64,000 nt of DNA from assembly GCF_000315795.1 (NCBI RefSeq), contig NZ_ANHY01000019.1, positions 1 through 64,000 of the forward strand, read 5' to 3'. This document shows, in pieces, positions 19,243 to 28,729 of the stretch. The stretch comes from Caenispirillum salinarum AK4 (GTDB taxonomy: Bacteria > Pseudomonadota > Alphaproteobacteria > Rhodospirillales > Rhodospirillaceae). Positions within the stretch are counted from its first letter, which is position 1. Every line of letters begins with the position of its first letter. The notes below the pieces were generated by a model. That model was not told the origin of the DNA. It searched no databases and was given only the letters and a program-made list of their open reading frames with translations. A program made the translations under genes and the position numbers.

Positions 19243-19811
19243 CGGCCGCGCACCGCGCGCGCCATGAAAAGGCGGGTGTCGTCCGAAAGACCGTGAGTGG
19301 CCTCCTTCCCGGCAATGCGGGACATCTCGCCGAGCGCCTCTTCCGACAGGCCCGGCGGCGGATCGCCGAACCCAAGCCGCCGGTAGTAGGGCGCGTTCCA
19401 CGGCACGGCGCGGAACGTCCGCAGCAGCAGCCAGCGGCCGCCGCGCGCCCGCGCCACATCCTCGGCGGCATCCAGCAGCCGGGCGCCCAGGCGCCGCCCC
19501 TGGAAGGCCGGCAGCACCGCCAGTTCCGCCACATAGAGGACATCCGGCCCGACCGGCCGCACCAGCACGAACGCCACCGGCCGGCGCGCCGGCGGATCGG
19601 CGGCGGCGCGGGCGACAAGCAGGTTTCCCTGCTCGGCGGCCCGCACGTAGACCTCCGCCGGCGCCGCCTGGCCGACCAGCCAGCCATGGTCTGTTTTGGC
19701 GTAGAGCGCGCTCGCCGCGCGCTCGATGTCGGGGCAGAGGTCCGCCTCCAGCGGGTCGGCGGGCTGGATCGGCGGCAGCGGGGAGTCGGCGGGCGCGGCA
19801 AGACTCTGCAT
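19239..19811 (-). CDS. GNAT-family N-acetyltransferase
   Basis: A 190-residue acetyl-CoA-dependent acyltransferase fold. The acetyl-CoA pyrophosphate loop is seen as FQGRRLGARLL after the beta-4 strand VLYVAELAVLP, and PYYRRLGF is the conserved beta-5/alpha-4 end. Substrate is not predictable. It shares four bases with the convergent DnaJ-like gene at its stop, and a terminator separates it from the ATPase-inhibitor gene upstream. Confidence 0.85.
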   Translation of the reverse strand: MQSLAAPADSPLPPIQPADPLEADLCPDIERAASALYAKTDHGWLVGQAAPAEVYVRAAEQGNLLVARAAADPPARRPVAFVLVRPVGPDVLYVAELAVLPAFQGRRLGARLLDAAEDVARARGGRWLLLRTFRAVPWNAPYYRRLGFGDPPPGLSEEALGEMSRIAGKEATHGLSDDTRLFMARAVRGR

Positions 19812-19850
19812 GATGCCGGAAGCCTAAGGCGCGCGGGCTCGAGCACACAA

Positions 19851-19888
19851 CAAAAAGAACGCGGCCTCCGCCAGGGCGGAAGCCGCGT
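19851..19888 (-). terminator. Rho-independent terminator of the zeta-inhibitor gene
   Basis: On the minus strand a GC-rich stem (CGCGGCTTCCGCC / GGCGGAGGCCGCG, loop CT) is followed directly by TTCTTTTTG. It lies 44 bp after the stop of the gene at 19932-20276 and is the best canonical terminator in the window. Confidence 0.82.
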
Positions 19889-19931
19889 CGTCATCGTGCC
19901 GTCCGACGCCGGGCGCCGGCACAGGCCCTGT

Positions 19932-20276
19932 CTACTGGGACTTGCCCTGCTCGATCTCGGCCATCATCTGGCGGCGCGCCTCGGCGTGGAACTTGTCCAG
20001 CTTGATGCGCAGGCGGCCCTCGGTCATGTCGACGTCATGCTGCTCCAGGTCGCGGAGGACCTTGCGGATGATGTCGTCGTCACCCTTCTCTTCCAGGTCC
20101 GCGGCCACCACCGAGCGCGCATAGGCCTCGGCACCGCCACCGGCCATGCCCATGGCCTCGGCGGCCCACAGGCCGAACAGCTTGTCGCGGCGGGCGTTGA
20201 TCTTGAATTCCAGCTCTTGGTCATGCTGGAACTTCGCCTCGAAGCCCTTTTCCCGTTCGCTGAAGGCGTCGCTCAT
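19932..20276 (-). CDS. F1-ATPase inhibitor zeta subunit (DUF1476 family)
   Basis: A 114-residue highly charged helical protein of the family first called DUF1476 and later shown in Paracoccus to be the zeta inhibitor of the F1Fo-ATPase, blocking ATP hydrolysis. The conserved opening MSDAFSEREKGFEAKFQHD, the central RDKLFGLWAAEAMG and the C-terminal AEARRQMMAEIEQ are all present. The ATG at 20276 matches the family N terminus; a longer frame to 20339 does not. The family is essentially confined to Alphaproteobacteria, a useful taxonomic marker. Confidence 0.93.
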   Translation of the reverse strand: MSDAFSEREKGFEAKFQHDQELEFKINARRDKLFGLWAAEAMGMAGGGAEAYARSVVAADLEEKGDDDIIRKVLRDLEQHDVDMTEGRLRIKLDKFHAEARRQMMAEIEQGKSQ

Positions 20277-20416
20277 GGTAGGCAAATCCCCAGTCACTTG
20301 GTCTTTGAATGAATTGGCGATTCCGCGCTGGGCGCGCAACAGCCGGCGTTGAAATTTCCCGCCCCTTATACAGGCTGCCCACCCCCAGGTGTAGTAATTT
20401 TTGGAAGGATAGCCCC

Positions 20417-21169
20417 ATGTGCTCCGTCGTGATCTTGCGCCGCTCCGATCACCCGTGGCCGATCGTGGTAGGGGCCAACCGCGACGAGATGCGCGACCGC
20501 CCCTGGGCGCCGCCCGCGCGCCACTGGCCGGACCGGCCGGAGGTGCGCGCCGGCCTGGACGAGCTGGCCGGCGGCACCTGGATGGGCGTCAACGACACCG
20601 GCCTGGCCGCGGCGGTGCTCAACCGTGTCAACACGCTCGGGCCCGCGCCGGGCAAGCGCAGCCGCGGCGAACTGGTGCTGGAGGCGCTGGACCATGCCGA
20701 CGCGGTGGACGCGGTCGAGGCCCTGTCGCACCTGGACCCCGACGCCTACCGCCCCTTCAACATGGTCATCGCCGACAACCGCGATGCCTTCTGGCTGAAG
20801 AACGACGGCACGAGCATTCAGGCCGCGCCGATTCCCGACGGTGTCCACATGCTGACGGCCCACGACCTGGACGACACCGCCCATGACGCCCGCATCGCCC
20901 ACCACCTGCCCCGCTTCCGCGCCGCGCCGGCACCGGACCCGGACGCCGGCGACTGGGACGCCTGGGCGGCGCTGCTGGCGTCGAACGACACGGCGCCGGA
21001 GGTCCGGGCCTCCGGCGCCATGTGTTTCACCTTGGAAAACGGGTTCGGAACGGTGTCGAGCAGCCTGCTCGCCCTGCCGGCCATCGGGCGCGGCGAGGAG
21101 GCGCGGCCGGTCTGGCTGTTCGCGCCCGGCCGGCCGGATCGCGCGGCATTCGAACCGGTGGCGGAGTGA
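20417..21169 (+). CDS. NRDE/TANGO2-family protein
   Basis: A 250-residue member of the NRDE family, named after the ANRDE motif, seen here as GANRDEMRDRPWAPP. It begins MCSVVILRR with the conserved Cys2, which resembles an N-terminal-nucleophile arrangement, and has GGTWMGVNDTG and FNMVIADNRDAFWLKN as further family blocks. GGAAGGA precedes the ATG at 20417. The eukaryotic homologue TANGO2 has been linked to haem or lipid handling; the bacterial role is unproven. Confidence 0.9.
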   Translation: MCSVVILRRSDHPWPIVVGANRDEMRDRPWAPPARHWPDRPEVRAGLDELAGGTWMGVNDTGLAAAVLNRVNTLGPAPGKRSRGELVLEALDHADAVDAVEALSHLDPDAYRPFNMVIADNRDAFWLKNDGTSIQAAPIPDGVHMLTAHDLDDTAHDARIAHHLPRFRAAPAPDPDAGDWDAWAALLASNDTAPEVRASGAMCFTLENGFGTVSSSLLALPAIGRGEEARPVWLFAPGRPDRAAFEPVAE

Positions 21170-21177
21170 CGCGGCGG

Positions 21178-21447
21178 TCAGCGTTCGCCGGGATGCACCG
21201 CCGCCACGCGCACGTGCGCGGCCTCGTGATGCATGGCGTAGCGGGCGACCTCCACGGGGTCGGTCATCACCCCGCCTTCGCCGTTGTCCCACTGGTAGAC
21301 CAGCGCCGGCGGCAGGTCGAGCGGGCTGACGGTCAGCGACTTGCCGCGCCCCCCGCCCTCGTCGTCGTCATAGGGGATGCGGCGGAACAGACGGGTGGTC
21401 TGACCGAGAATCTTGCCTTCGTAGTGGCTGGTGGCTTTGCGGGTCAT
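21178..21447 (-). CDS. Small protein of unknown function under a strong regulated promoter
   Basis: An 89-residue soluble protein I do not recognise. It starts MTRKATSHYEGKILGQTTRL with GGGAGGG upstream, has an acidic/glycine patch (YDDDEGGGRG, about residues 25-34) and a His-rich C-terminal helix (ARYAMHHEAAHVRVAAVH). No signal peptide or membrane segment is seen. The HHEAAH string is not a standard HExxH metallopeptidase site. An in-frame upstream ATG at 21531 lies inside the promoter's transcribed leader and is rejected. The near-perfect promoter at 21521-21549 with operator-like palindromes argues that it is a real, tightly controlled gene. Confidence 0.7.
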   Translation of the reverse strand: MTRKATSHYEGKILGQTTRLFRRIPYDDDEGGGRGKSLTVSPLDLPPALVYQWDNGEGGVMTDPVEVARYAMHHEAAHVRVAAVHPGER

Positions 21448-21520
21448 GGCGCCCTCCCTTTCATTGAGGGCCGGGCCGTGCTTGGCGGTCCGGTCATTCG
21501 ACCGTGGTGTGGATGAAGGC

Positions 21521-21549
21521 ATTATACGCACAATGTGCGCTTATGTCAA
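21521..21549 (-). promoter_or_regulatory. Consensus sigma-70 promoter with palindrome in spacer
   Basis: The minus strand reads TTGACA, a 17-base spacer, then TATAAT: both hexamers are perfect. The spacer contains CGCAC-att-GTGCG (plus-strand 21527-21539). The predicted start is about 21514, leaving a leader of about 67 bases that includes a CGGTC-attc-GACCG-type hairpin. Confidence 0.85.
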
Positions 21550-21558
21550 AAGTATTAC

Positions 21559-21571
21559 CGCACAGGGTGCG
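21559..21571. promoter_or_regulatory. Second CGCAC-N3-GTGCG palindrome
   Basis: CGCACAGGGTGCG repeats the palindrome found inside the promoter spacer (21527-21539), 32 bp centre to centre, which is about three helical turns. The pair looks like a dimeric-repressor operator with cooperative or looping binding. The regulator is unknown. Confidence 0.7.
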
Positions 21572-21801
21572 ACAGCCCAGGGGATGCAACCGGCGGCGAT
21601 CCTAGCGCATTCGGCGAGTGAGCGGGCGGCGGCGGCGGGAATGCCGGACAGCCGCATGGGCCGTTGTACCTTCGGGCGCTCCCTGCTATACACCGCGGAT
21701 CACACCCAGGCGGGCGGGACGGGGCTTCCGCCCGCCCGCTTCGTTTTTCCGCTTCCGCGTCGACAGCTCCGCGCGCGGAAGCCATCCACCGGACGACGGC
21801 C

Positions 21802-22569
<768 letters not shown>

Positions 22570-22574
22570 GATTC

Positions 22575-22606
22575 CGGGCCGGCCGCCGAAAATGCGCGCC
22601 GGCCCG
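22575..22606 (+). terminator. Hairpin between purC and purS
   Basis: CGGGCCGGC pairs with GCCGGCCCG. No U-run follows, so it is more likely a partial terminator or message stabiliser within the pur cluster. Confidence 0.45.
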
Positions 22607-22665
22607 CTTCGCGACAGACCGTTACACTCGCAGATGCAGACCGTCAGAAGGAAGGACGTCAGGCC

Positions 22666-22908
22666 GTGAAAGCCAAGGTACACGTCACGCTCAAGCCCGG
22701 AGTTCTGGACCCGCAGGGCAAGGCCGTCTCCCACGCGCTGGACGCGCTGGGCTTCACGGGCGTCGAGGACGTCCGCCAGGGCAAGTACATCGAGGTGGAC
22801 CTGGCCGAGACCGACCCGGCCAAGGCCCGCGAAGCGGTGGACCGCATGTGCCGCGAGCTGCTCGCCAACACCGTGATCGAGAACTACACGGTCGAGATCG
22901 AGGGCTGA
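22666..22908 (+). CDS. purS: Phosphoribosylformylglycinamidine synthase subunit PurS
   Basis: An 80-residue small subunit that bridges PurL and PurQ in the three-part FGAM synthase. [31 protein letters not shown] and [10 protein letters not shown] are the family blocks. It uses a GTG start at 22666 with AAGGAAGG upstream. Its presence agrees with the small-type PurL encoded downstream. Confidence 0.96.
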   Translation: MKAKVHVTLKPGVLDPQGKAVSHALDALGFTGVEDVRQGKYIEVDLAETDPAKAREAVDRMCRELLANTVIENYTVEIEG

Positions 22909-22960
22909 TCGCCCGCCGGTCCACGCCAGCCGCATTCCTTCGAAAAGGCCGATCGACGAC

Positions 22961-23653
22961 ATGAAAGCCGCCGTCATCGTATTCCCCGGCTCCAACTGCG
23001 ACCGCGACGTGGCGGTGGCGCTGGAGCGGGTTGCGGGCACCAAGCCCCTCATGCTCTGGCACCGCGAGACCGAGGTGCCCTCCGACCTGGACCTGATCGT
23101 CGTGCCCGGCGGGTTCTCCTACGGGGACTACCTGCGATCGGGCGCCATGGCCGCGCACTCCCCCGTCATGGCGGGCGTGAAGGCCGCCGCCGACAAGGGC
23201 GTGCGGGTGCTGGGCATCTGCAACGGGTTCCAGATCCTCACCGAGTCGCACCTGTTGCCCGGCGCGCTGATGCGCAACCGCGACCTGAAGTTCATCTGCA
23301 AGGACGTCCACCTGACGGTGGAAAGCGCCGACAGCGACTTCACGCGCGGGTATGCGGACGGCCAGGTGGTGCGCTATCCAGTCGCCCACCACGACGGCAA
23401 CTTCTTTGCCGACGACGAGACGCTGGCCGCCATCGAGGACGCCGGGCAGGTGGCCTTCCGCTACTGCCAGCCCGACGGCACGGTGGACGCCGACGCCAAC
23501 ATCAACGGCAGCCGCAACAACATCGCCGGCCTGTTCAACCGCGACCGCACCGTGCTCGGCCTGATGCCGCACCCGGAGCGCCTGATCGACCAACACCTGG
23601 GCGGCACCGACGGCGTGCCCATGTTCAAGTCCCTGCTGGAGGCCCTGTCGTGA
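22961..23653 (+). CDS. purQ: Phosphoribosylformylglycinamidine synthase glutaminase subunit PurQ
   Basis: A 230-residue class I glutamine amidotransferase that supplies ammonia to PurL. The nucleophile Cys lies in [13 protein letters not shown] and the His-Glu pair in GLMPHPERL. It opens with [13 protein letters not shown], the family standard. It overlaps purL by four bases (GTGA), implying coupled translation. Confidence 0.97.
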   Translation: MKAAVIVFPGSNCDRDVAVALERVAGTKPLMLWHRETEVPSDLDLIVVPGGFSYGDYLRSGAMAAHSPVMAGVKAAADKGVRVLGICNGFQILTESHLLPGALMRNRDLKFICKDVHLTVESADSDFTRGYADGQVVRYPVAHHDGNFFADDETLAAIEDAGQVAFRYCQPDGTVDADANINGSRNNIAGLFNRDRTVLGLMPHPERLIDQHLGGTDGVPMFKSLLEALS

Positions 23654-25881
23654 GCGAGATCACCCCCGAGGTCGTCGCCCAGCACGGCCTGACCGACGAC
23701 GAATACAAGCTTGTGCTCGACATCATGGGCCGCGAGCCCAACCTGACGGAGCTTGGCATCTTCTCCGTCATGTGGTCGGAGCACTGTTCCTACAAGTCGT
23801 CCAAGAAGTGGCTGAAGACCCTGCCGACGGAGGCCCCCTGGGTCATCTGCGGGCCGGGCGAGAACGCCGGCATCGTCGACATCGGCGAGGGGCTGGCGGC
23901 CGTTTTCAAGATGGAAAGCCACAACCATCCGTCCTTCATCGAGCCCTACCAGGGCGCGGCGACGGGTGTGGGCGGCATCCTGCGCGACGTCTTCACCATG
24001 GGCGCGCGGCCGGTGGCAAACCTGAACGCGCTGCGCTTCGGCAGCCCCGACAACGCCAAGACCAGGCACCTGGTGGCGGGCGTCGTCGCCGGCATCGGCG
24101 GTTACGGCAACTGCGTCGGCGTGCCGACCATCGGCGGCGAGACCAACTTCCACGCCAGCTACAACGGCAACATCCTGGTCAACGCCATGACGGTGGGCAT
24201 CGCGCCCGCCGACAAGATCTTCTACTCCGCCGCCGCCGGCATCGGAAACCCGGTGGTCTACGCGGGTTCGAAGACCGGCCGCGACGGCATCCACGGCGCC
24301 ACCATGGCGTCGGCCGAGTTTGATGAGAAGTCCGAGGAAAAGCGCCCCACCGTCCAGGTCGGCGACCCGTTCACCGAAAAGCTGCTCATCGAGGCGTGCC
24401 TGGAGCTGATGGCGACCGACGCCATCGTCGCCATTCAGGACATGGGCGCGGCCGGCCTGACGTCGTCGTCCTTCGAGATGGCGTCCAAGGGCGGTCTGGG
24501 CGTGGAGCTTGAGCTTGACCGCGTGCCCATGCGCGAAGAGGGCATGACGCCCTATGAGCTGATGCTGTCGGAGAGCCAGGAGCGCATGCTCATGGTCCTC
24601 AAGCCCGGCAAGGAAGAGCTGGCGCAGGCCATCTTCCACAAGTGGGAGCTGGACTTCGCGGTGATCGGCCACCTGACCGAGACCGGCCGCATGGTGCTGA
24701 AGTGGCACGGCGAGACCGTCGGCGACCTGCCGATCGACCCGCTGGCCCAGGCCTCGCCCGAATACGACCGCCCGCACGAGATCAAGCGCGAAACCCGCGG
24801 CGTGCGCGCCAACGAAACGCCGGAAGTGCCGTGGAAAGAGGCGCTGACCCAGCTGGTCGGCTGCCCCGACCTTGCCAGCCGCCGCTGGATCTGGGAGCAG
24901 TACGACCACATGGTGATGGGCGACACCGTCGTGCGCCCCGGCGGCGATGCCGGCGTGGTGCGCATCCACGGCACCAACCGGGGGCTCGCCGCCACCACCG
25001 ACTGCACGCCGCGCTACGTCCAGGCCGATCCGGTCGAGGGCGGCAAGCAGGCCGTGGCGGAAGCCTGGCGCAACCTGACGGCCGTCGGTGCGCGTCCGCT
25101 GGCGATCACCGACAACATGAATTTCGGCAATCCCGAAAAGCCCGAGATCATGGGCCAGTTCGTCGGCGCCTGCCAGGGCATGGCGGAGGCCTGCAAGGCA
25201 CTGGACTTCCCCGTCGTGTCGGGCAACGTCTCGCTCTACAACGAGACCGCCGGCCAGCCCATCATGCCGACGCCGGCCATCGGCGCGGTCGGGCTCATCG
25301 ACGACCTGGACCGCATGGCGACCGTGCCCTTCAAGGCCTCCGACGAGATCATCGTGGTCCTGGGCGAGACCCTGGGCGAGCGCGGCTCGGGCTGGATCGC
25401 AAACTCGCTGTACCTGCGCGAACTGCTGGGCCGCGAGGAAGGCGCCCCGCCGCCGGTGGACCTGGCGCACGAGCGCAAGGTGGGCGACTTCGTGCGCGGC
25501 CTGATCGGCGCGGGCAGCGTCACCGCCTGCCATGACGTTTCCGACGGAGGGCTGATGATCGCGCTGGCCGAGATGGCCATGGCGTCGGGCATCGGCTTTG
25601 ACATCACCTGCGACCCCGGGCCGCGCCACGCCTATCTGTTCGGCGAGGACCAGGGGCGCTACATTGTAACGGTGAAGGAAAACGACGTGCCGGCCGTCAC
25701 CGGCGCTGCCGAGAAGGCGGGCGTGCCCGTCCGCGTCCTCGGCTACACCAACGGCGACGCCATCGTCGTCAACGGCGAGGCCGGCCCGACGGTGAGCGAG
25801 CTGCGCGCCATCAACGAACGCTGGCTGCCCGAGCTGATGTCGGCCGAGGTGGTCGAACCCGGCGGCGTGCCGGCCGAATAA
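23650..25881 (+). CDS. purL: Phosphoribosylformylglycinamidine synthase subunit PurL
   Basis: A 743-residue small-type PurL that converts FGAR to FGAM using ATP and PurQ-derived ammonia. [37 protein letters not shown] and [13 protein letters not shown] are signature blocks, with the second AIRS-like half conserved to the C terminus ([17 protein letters not shown]). The GTG start at 23650 overlaps the purQ stop. bolA follows after 59 bp. Confidence 0.98.
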   Translation: MSEITPEVVAQHGLTDDEYKLVLDIMGREPNLTELGIFSVMWSEHCSYKSSKKWLKTLPTEAPWVICGPGENAGIVDIGEGLAAVFKMESHNHPSFIEPYQGAATGVGGILRDVFTMGARPVANLNALRFGSPDNAKTRHLVAGVVAGIGGYGNCVGVPTIGGETNFHASYNGNILVNAMTVGIAPADKIFYSAAAGIGNPVVYAGSKTGRDGIHGATMASAEFDEKSEEKRPTVQVGDPFTEKLLIEACLELMATDAIVAIQDMGAAGLTSSSFEMASKGGLGVELELDRVPMREEGMTPYELMLSESQERMLMVLKPGKEELAQAIFHKWELDFAVIGHLTETGRMVLKWHGETVGDLPIDPLAQASPEYDRPHEIKRETRGVRANETPEVPWKEALTQLVGCPDLASRRWIWEQYDHMVMGDTVVRPGGDAGVVRIHGTNRGLAATTDCTPRYVQADPVEGGKQAVAEAWRNLTAVGARPLAITDNMNFGNPEKPEIMGQFVGACQGMAEACKALDFPVVSGNVSLYNETAGQPIMPTPAIGAVGLIDDLDRMATVPFKASDEIIVVLGETLGERGSGWIANSLYLRELLGREEGAPPPVDLAHERKVGDFVRGLIGAGSVTACHDVSDGGLMIALAEMAMASGIGFDITCDPGPRHAYLFGEDQGRYIVTVKENDVPAVTGAAEKAGVPVRVLGYTNGDAIVVNGEAGPTVSELRAINERWLPELMSAEVVEPGGVPAE

Positions 25882-25940
25882 CCCCGATCCCGGCGGCTTT
25901 CGCGGCAACGCGAGGGCCTCGGGTCCCAGACTGGAGATGC

Positions 25941-26186
25941 ATGCCCATGGCCATGGAAGCCGCTGAAATCGAGAAGCTGATCAAGGAAGCCTTTCCCGAC
26001 GCGGAAGTGACCATCGAGGACCTGCGCGGCGACGGCGACCACTACGCCGCCCTGGTCGTGTCGTCGGCCTTCGAAGGCAAGAGCCGGGTGCAGCAACACC
26101 AGATGGTCTACGGTGCGCTCAAGGGGAAAATGGGCGGCGACCTCCACGCGCTGGCCCTCCAGACCCAGACCCCGCAGCCGGGCTGA
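25941..26186 (+). CDS. BolA-family protein
   Basis: An 81-residue BolA/IbaG-like protein. [19 protein letters not shown] is the family opening, and [17 protein letters not shown] carries the conserved helix with the invariant HQ pair. BolA proteins associate with monothiol glutaredoxins in Fe-S cluster trafficking and iron sensing. In many alphaproteobacteria grxD follows purL-bolA; here a strong terminator and a repeat-rich gap follow instead. GGAG is six bases before the ATG. Confidence 0.92.
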   Translation: MPMAMEAAEIEKLIKEAFPDAEVTIEDLRGDGDHYAALVVSSAFEGKSRVQQHQMVYGALKGKMGGDLHALALQTQTPQPG

Positions 26187-26211
26187 GGCCGTCGCGCGAC
26201 GGTCAAGAATG

Positions 26212-26242
26212 GAAACGGCCGGGCGATGTGCCCGGCCGTTTC
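26212..26242 (+). terminator. Terminator of the purSQL-bolA transcript
   Basis: A perfect 13-bp stem (GAAACGGCCGGGC / GCCCGGCCGTTTC) with loop GATGT begins 26 bp after the bolA stop and is followed by TGTTTG. Confidence 0.78.
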
Positions 26243-26404
26243 TGTTTGAGCGCTGCGCGCTTGGGGCGGCGCCCCAAACCCCGCTTTCTCCGTGGGCGCG
26301 GCGCGCCCACACCCGCTTATTGGCGGACCGCGGTGGTGACTGGGTTTTGAATAAAACGTTTCGAATATTTGATTGGAACAGGAAAATTTCAGCCTCCGGA
26401 AGCT

Positions 26405-26478
26405 TTCCCTGCCTTCTCAGAGGTGACTTGTAATTATTTCTGGAAATATTCGCCATTCCTGCGAAAGCAGGAATCCAC
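26405..26478. repeat. MITE-like element, family 2 copy 2 (degenerate)
   Basis: The right arm CCTGCGAAAGCAGGAATCCAC is intact; the left arm (TTCCCTGCCTTCTCAGAGG) is decayed. The core is AT-rich but shorter and different from the other two copies. After the right arm it shares GCTGCCGGCCATCCTGC with the flank of the copy at 59147-59241, so the original unit may be longer. Confidence 0.6.
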
Positions 26479-26616
26479 ATACGCTGCCGGCCATCCTGCC
26501 GCATTTATTATCAAATGAATAACCGCCTTCCTCAACTCCCAAAAAACTGGAGGGTTCGGGAGGCTGTGCCTCCCGAGCGGGGTCGCGCCTGAGGCGCGCA
26601 AAAAGAAACATGCGGC

Positions 26617-26687
26617 AGCCCGCGCGGCGCAAGCCGCTCCCTTCGCCGACACCCGTTCAGCCCGCACGGCGCAAGCCGCTCCCTTCA
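26617..26687. repeat. Two 28-bp direct repeats, 42-bp period
   Basis: AGCCCGCGCGGCGCAAGCC... at 26617-26645 recurs at 26659-26687 with one visible mismatch. Only two units are present and the spacer is 14 bp, so this is a local tandem duplication and not a CRISPR. Confidence 0.7.
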
Positions 26688-26701
26688 GCGATGAACGGCC
26701 C

Positions 26702-28123
26702 TCAGCTGTCCGGCGTCCAGGGGGTCTTGGGCGCGGGATAGGGCGTGTTGAGGATGCCGATCTGGTTGCCCATGCGCGTCTGCACCGCCGGGCTGACCAT
26801 GGTGGCGCCGTCGAAGCCTTCGATGGGCGAGAACAGCAGGATGTTCAGCGATCCGCCAAAATAGAAGTTGCCGAACTCGGTGACGCCCTTCTTCGCGATG
26901 GCGCCCTTTTCCACACCGTCGGCCAAGACGACCGAGCCGACCGTGTCCAGCCCCACCGGGACCGACGCGACGTAGCCGGTCAGCATCTCCGGCGTCTTGC
27001 CCGGCAGGTTGGCGTATTCCACCCTGATGATGATGACGCCGCGCGTGAAGCCCTGGAACTGGCTAAAGTCGGTGCCGGGGCGGCCGACGTTGCCGTCCAT
27101 CGGCACCCAGTTCGGCCAGTCGCTGTAACCGAAGGTCCCGAAAGCCGCGGGCGTGCCGGCCTCGACGATCTCGGCATACTGGATCACACCGTCCACGGGG
27201 CTGTGGAAGTGGTGGTAGGTGTTGGGCATCAGCACGCAGGCGAGGCCCGTGCCGCCGGGGAACTTGGCCTTCAGGTCCGCCGGCGCGCCCGCCAGCAGGT
27301 CATCCACCGACAGCGGGATGCCCTTGACGTCCAGCACCGTGTCGTTCTGGAGCGGGTTTTCCACCAGCTTGCGGTCGACGGCACCGGCCTCGGACTTCAC
27401 CACCTGAACCAGCGGGTTCATGATGCAGTCGGTGGGCGAGACGATCACGTAGTCACGCCCTGGCATCGTCACCGGGCGCGACGGATAGGTGCCGGTTTCC
27501 TCGTTGAACTTCAGGTTGCGGGCAAAGAAGTCGTTCCAGCTGCTGTATTCGGACGCCTTGGTCTTGACGTAGTCCCCGATCTCCAGCCGCGGGTCGGCAG
27601 CCCACTCGGGCACGTAGGTCGTGGAGGCCGCGCTGTCCATGTGCGCCTTGTATTCCCCGTTGAACTTGATGAGGAAGTCGCGGACCGCCGTGACCTTGCT
27701 GCCGTCCTTGGCCTGGTAGGTGCCGTCCACCAGCTGCCGGCCGTGGGCATTGTGGCAGTACAGCCACGCGAAATACTGGATGGAATCAAGGGCGTTGTCG
27801 TTGGTGCCGACGATCTGGGGCAGCAGGGTGCAGACCTGATCGTAGAAGTCGACCACCGCGTCCTTGAGCGCCTTCCCGTCCTTCGCCGAGGCCCAGGGGT
27901 TGGTCGTCTTGCCGCCGTAGGTGTAGCCGGGCGGCAGGTCTTTCAGGCCCTTCAGCGTCGCGTCGAAGGCGGCCACCATGCCGGGCGCGGACTCGTAGGC
28001 GGTGTTCAGATAGTCCAGCGAACCCTGGCATGGCGACTCCGCCGCCCCAGCGCCACCCGCGAGGCCGCCCATGCCCAGCCCCAGGGCAAGAATGCCAGCG
28101 GCCGCGTTGCTCTTGAAAGTCAT
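26702..28123 (-). CDS. Secreted phosphatidylserine-decarboxylase-like pyruvoyl enzyme
   Basis: A 473-residue protein with a Sec signal peptide (about residues 1-28, ending GGAGAA) followed by a PSD-family catalytic region. Motifs in order: WNDFFARNLKF (about 196-206), SPTD with candidate catalytic Asp232, YHHFHSPVDG with His307, and FGGSLNILLF with Ser425, the expected self-cleavage site that would create the pyruvoyl group (LGST/GGST in classical enzymes, GGSL here). An extra N-terminal domain (about 30-190) precedes the catalytic part, as in the PSD-related branch with fungal PsiD-like members. The ATG at 28123 has GAGAGGGGG upstream. Classical Psd is membrane-bound and lacks a signal peptide, so the substrate here may be a lipid or an amino acid in the periplasm; unknown. 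Confidence 0.8.
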   Translation of the reverse strand: MTFKSNAAAGILALGLGMGGLAGGAGAAESPCQGSLDYLNTAYESAPGMVAAFDATLKGLKDLPPGYTYGGKTTNPWASAKDGKALKDAVVDFYDQVCTLLPQIVGTNDNALDSIQYFAWLYCHNAHGRQLVDGTYQAKDGSKVTAVRDFLIKFNGEYKAHMDSAASTTYVPEWAADPRLEIGDYVKTKASEYSSWNDFFARNLKFNEETGTYPSRPVTMPGRDYVIVSPTDCIMNPLVQVVKSEAGAVDRKLVENPLQNDTVLDVKGIPLSVDDLLAGAPADLKAKFPGGTGLACVLMPNTYHHFHSPVDGVIQYAEIVEAGTPAAFGTFGYSDWPNWVPMDGNVGRPGTDFSQFQGFTRGVIIIRVEYANLPGKTPEMLTGYVASVPVGLDTVGSVVLADGVEKGAIAKKGVTEFGNFYFGGSLNILLFSPIEGFDGATMVSPAVQTRMGNQIGILNTPYPAPKTPWTPDS

Positions 28124-28229
28124 GCAATCCCCCTCTCTTCCAACGTGTACCCGCTGACCGTAGCACGGATTCATCAACAAAACCGCGCAAACAATCATAA
28201 AGACACGCTAAAGAGGCAGAGGGCCACCC

Positions 28230-28652
28230 TCACGCCGTCGGCGGCAGCTTCACCAGCGAGCACCAGAAGTCCTCGATCCCCTTCACCACGTCGATGAAGC
28301 GGTCGAAGTCCACCGGCTTGACGATGTAGCAGTTGGCGTGGAGTTCGTAGGAGCGGGAAATGTCGGTTTCCGCCTGGCTGGTGGTCAGCACGATGACCGG
28401 CAGGCGGCGCAGCAGAGGGTCTTCCTTGATCTCGGCCAGAACCTCGCGGCCGTCCTTGCGGGGCAGGTTGAGGTCCAGCAGCACCAAATCCGGCCGCGGC
28501 GCGGACTCGTAGGGAGCCTCGCGCCGCAGAAAGGACATCGCCTCGATGCCGTCCTGCACCACATGGAGTTGGGTCGGGATGGTGCCTTCCTTGAAGGCCT
28601 CCGCCGCGAGGCGGGCGTCGCCCGGATTGTCCTCGACCAGCAGTATGTCCAT
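28230..28652 (-). CDS. Single-domain response regulator (Rcp1-like)
   Basis: A 140-residue stand-alone receiver: acidic residues ED (7-8), phospho-acceptor Asp60 (DLVLLDLNLPRKDG), switch Thr in VLTTSQ and Lys in YIVKPVD. There is no output domain. The N terminus MDILLVEDNPGDARLAAEAF is typical for receivers that partner phytochrome-like or hybrid kinases. The start at 28652 is inferred from the domain boundary; no clear ribosome site is seen and upstream starts at 28682 or 28715 are possible. It is the last gene of a three-gene signalling set. Confidence 0.88.
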   Translation of the reverse strand: MDILLVEDNPGDARLAAEAFKEGTIPTQLHVVQDGIEAMSFLRREAPYESAPRPDLVLLDLNLPRKDGREVLAEIKEDPLLRRLPVIVLTTSQAETDISRSYELHANCYIVKPVDFDRFIDVVKGIEDFWCSLVKLPPTA

Positions 28653-28729
28653 CGTACCCGCAACGCTCCCGCTCAGGGCCATTCCCGCTCGTTCTCCATA
28701 GGGCATGAAGTTCAACCTGTTTTCTATGC

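Larger units (their letters stand above)
26243..26701. other. Repeat-rich gene-free patch
   Basis: About 460 bp with no credible gene. In order it holds two palindromes (TTGGGGC-ggc-GCCCCAA at 26261-26277 and a 9-bp stem at 26292-26310), an AT-rich stretch with a family-2 repeat (26405-26478), and a 28-bp direct repeat. Composition is clearly more AT-rich than the flanks from 26320 to 26540. It looks like a hot spot for repeat insertion between bolA and the decarboxylase gene. Confidence 0.6.

Noticed and set aside
21448-21531. N-terminal extension of the small unknown protein
   Set aside because: It would start at -10 to +1 of the consensus promoter, before the predicted transcription start.
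23461-25908. An 815-codon antisense frame opposite purL
   Set aside because: Same artefact; purL is unambiguous.
26617-26687. Possible CRISPR
   Set aside because: Only two 28-bp units with a 14-bp spacer and no cas genes; a simple local duplication.
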